Part shown: in pieces, positions 43,497-43,837 of the stretch
How positions within the stretch are numbered: position 1 is the stretch's first letter
How the letters are laid out: every line of letters starts with the position of its first letter
Notes under the pieces: generated by a model
Seen by the model: only the letters and a program-made list of their open reading frames with translations
Told to the model about the DNA's origin: nothing
Database searches by the model: none
Translations under genes and position numbers: made by a program
Source: JAGFIY01 sp964499285
Lineage (GTDB): Bacteria > Bacteroidota > Ignavibacteria > Ignavibacteriales > Melioribacteraceae
Assembly (NCBI GenBank): GCA_964499285.1
Contig: CAZCLA010000027.1
Span: forward strand, 1-43,837
Direction of reading: 5' to 3'
DNA: 43,837 bases

Positions 43497-43837
43497 GAGA
43501 ATAATAGGGAAAATGAAAGCCGGGTGTAAAACCTCCATATAGTGACTTGAGGAAAGAGAAAATTCGGAATGAACTGAATGAATGATTTTTCAGTTTTATA
43601 ATACTTGAAGTTATAGCAAATTGAAAAAAAACAAGAAAATCAATTGCAGTAAAAATATTGATTTATTATGAAAATTAACTTATTATTTTATGTAAATATG
43701 AAAATATAAACAATCCTTATACCAAGAATATAAGTTGTAGTTTATAAACCAATTATAATATTAGAAATATTCTAGAATTGAAACAGGATATGAAGATAAA
43801 GTGACAAAGATAAATAATATGTCTTAATTGATAATAT

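Larger units (their letters stand above)
42898..43837. other. 940-bp repeat-rich non-coding end of the window
   Basis: No gene or RNA gene recognised. It holds copy 2 of the dispersed element (43113-43192), heptanucleotide arrays (43201-43351) and paired mini-hairpins (to 43496). From about 43550 the sequence is very AT-rich without visible structure. Confidence 0.6.

Noticed and set aside
43201..43500. CRISPR array
   Set aside because: The repeats are 7-mers and short hairpins with irregular spacing, without constant-length spacers or cas genes nearby.

Overview
The window is an AT-rich bacterial chromosome segment, probably a scaffold from a metagenome because it contains a 100-N gap at 36232-36331. 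The gene content suggests the Ignavibacteria/Chlorobi side of the Bacteroidota group. Evidence: type-A T9SS sorting domains with the YPNPFNP motif, many lipoproteins, an ASPIC/UnbV-type sensor kinase, a cytochrome/YceI/DUF5777 cluster and TTG/GTG starts. The assignment is inference from protein style, not from a marker gene.

Layout. 1-1.9 kb: a beta-propeller lipoprotein whose signal peptide is encoded by a heptanucleotide repeat array, then a decayed T9SS-secreted protein gene. 1.97-4.8 kb: proton-translocating transhydrogenase in three subunits (pntAA-pntAB-pntB). 5.1-9.6 kb: two divergent c-type cytochrome clusters, a five-haem cytochrome with a haem-tagged outer-membrane barrel, and a haem lipoprotein with YceI and DUF5777 proteins. 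9.7-13.7 kb: a response regulator and an unusual sensor kinase with an FG-GAP/UnbV sensor. 13.8-20.2 kb: mixed metabolism and housekeeping (AlaX-like editing domain, overlapping nitrilase/acyl-ACP thioesterase/pterin dehydratase operon, SpmA-SpmB fusion, 2-hydroxyacid dehydrogenase). 20.2-35.4 kb: a large secreted protein with an internal T9SS-like domain, a lysine-ketoglutarate reductase-like enzyme, monomeric isocitrate dehydrogenase, a T9SS cargo protein, K+/H+ antiporter, GNAT, cold-shock protein, an Rrf2 regulator with a clear operator and an ALDH7-type dehydrogenase, and YjbQ. 35.4-36.7 kb: a DUF72 protein, the gap, and the C-terminal part of a MobA-like protein. 36.7-43.8 kb: a sparse accessory region with a methyltransferase, a class C beta-lactamase-like hydrolase, dispersed repeats and a split gene.

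The most striking object is at 40320-42325 on the minus strand. A BKACE-family (DUF849) gene is interrupted after codon 44 by a 1283-bp unit that behaves exactly like an integron gene cassette. It carries one gene, a divergent tryptophanyl-tRNA synthetase, ends in an attC-like folded site of about 128 bp, and has G|TT at both junctions. Removing the unit at G|TT restores an uninterrupted 240-residue BKACE frame, including the HxH metal motif and its continuation. No integrase is visible in the window.

The intergenic DNA is rich in 7-bp degenerate tandem repeats, small hairpins with 3-nt loops, and an approximately 80-bp dispersed element found twice. The heptad arrays also run into coding DNA at a gene start (209-278) and at a gene end (36701-36724).
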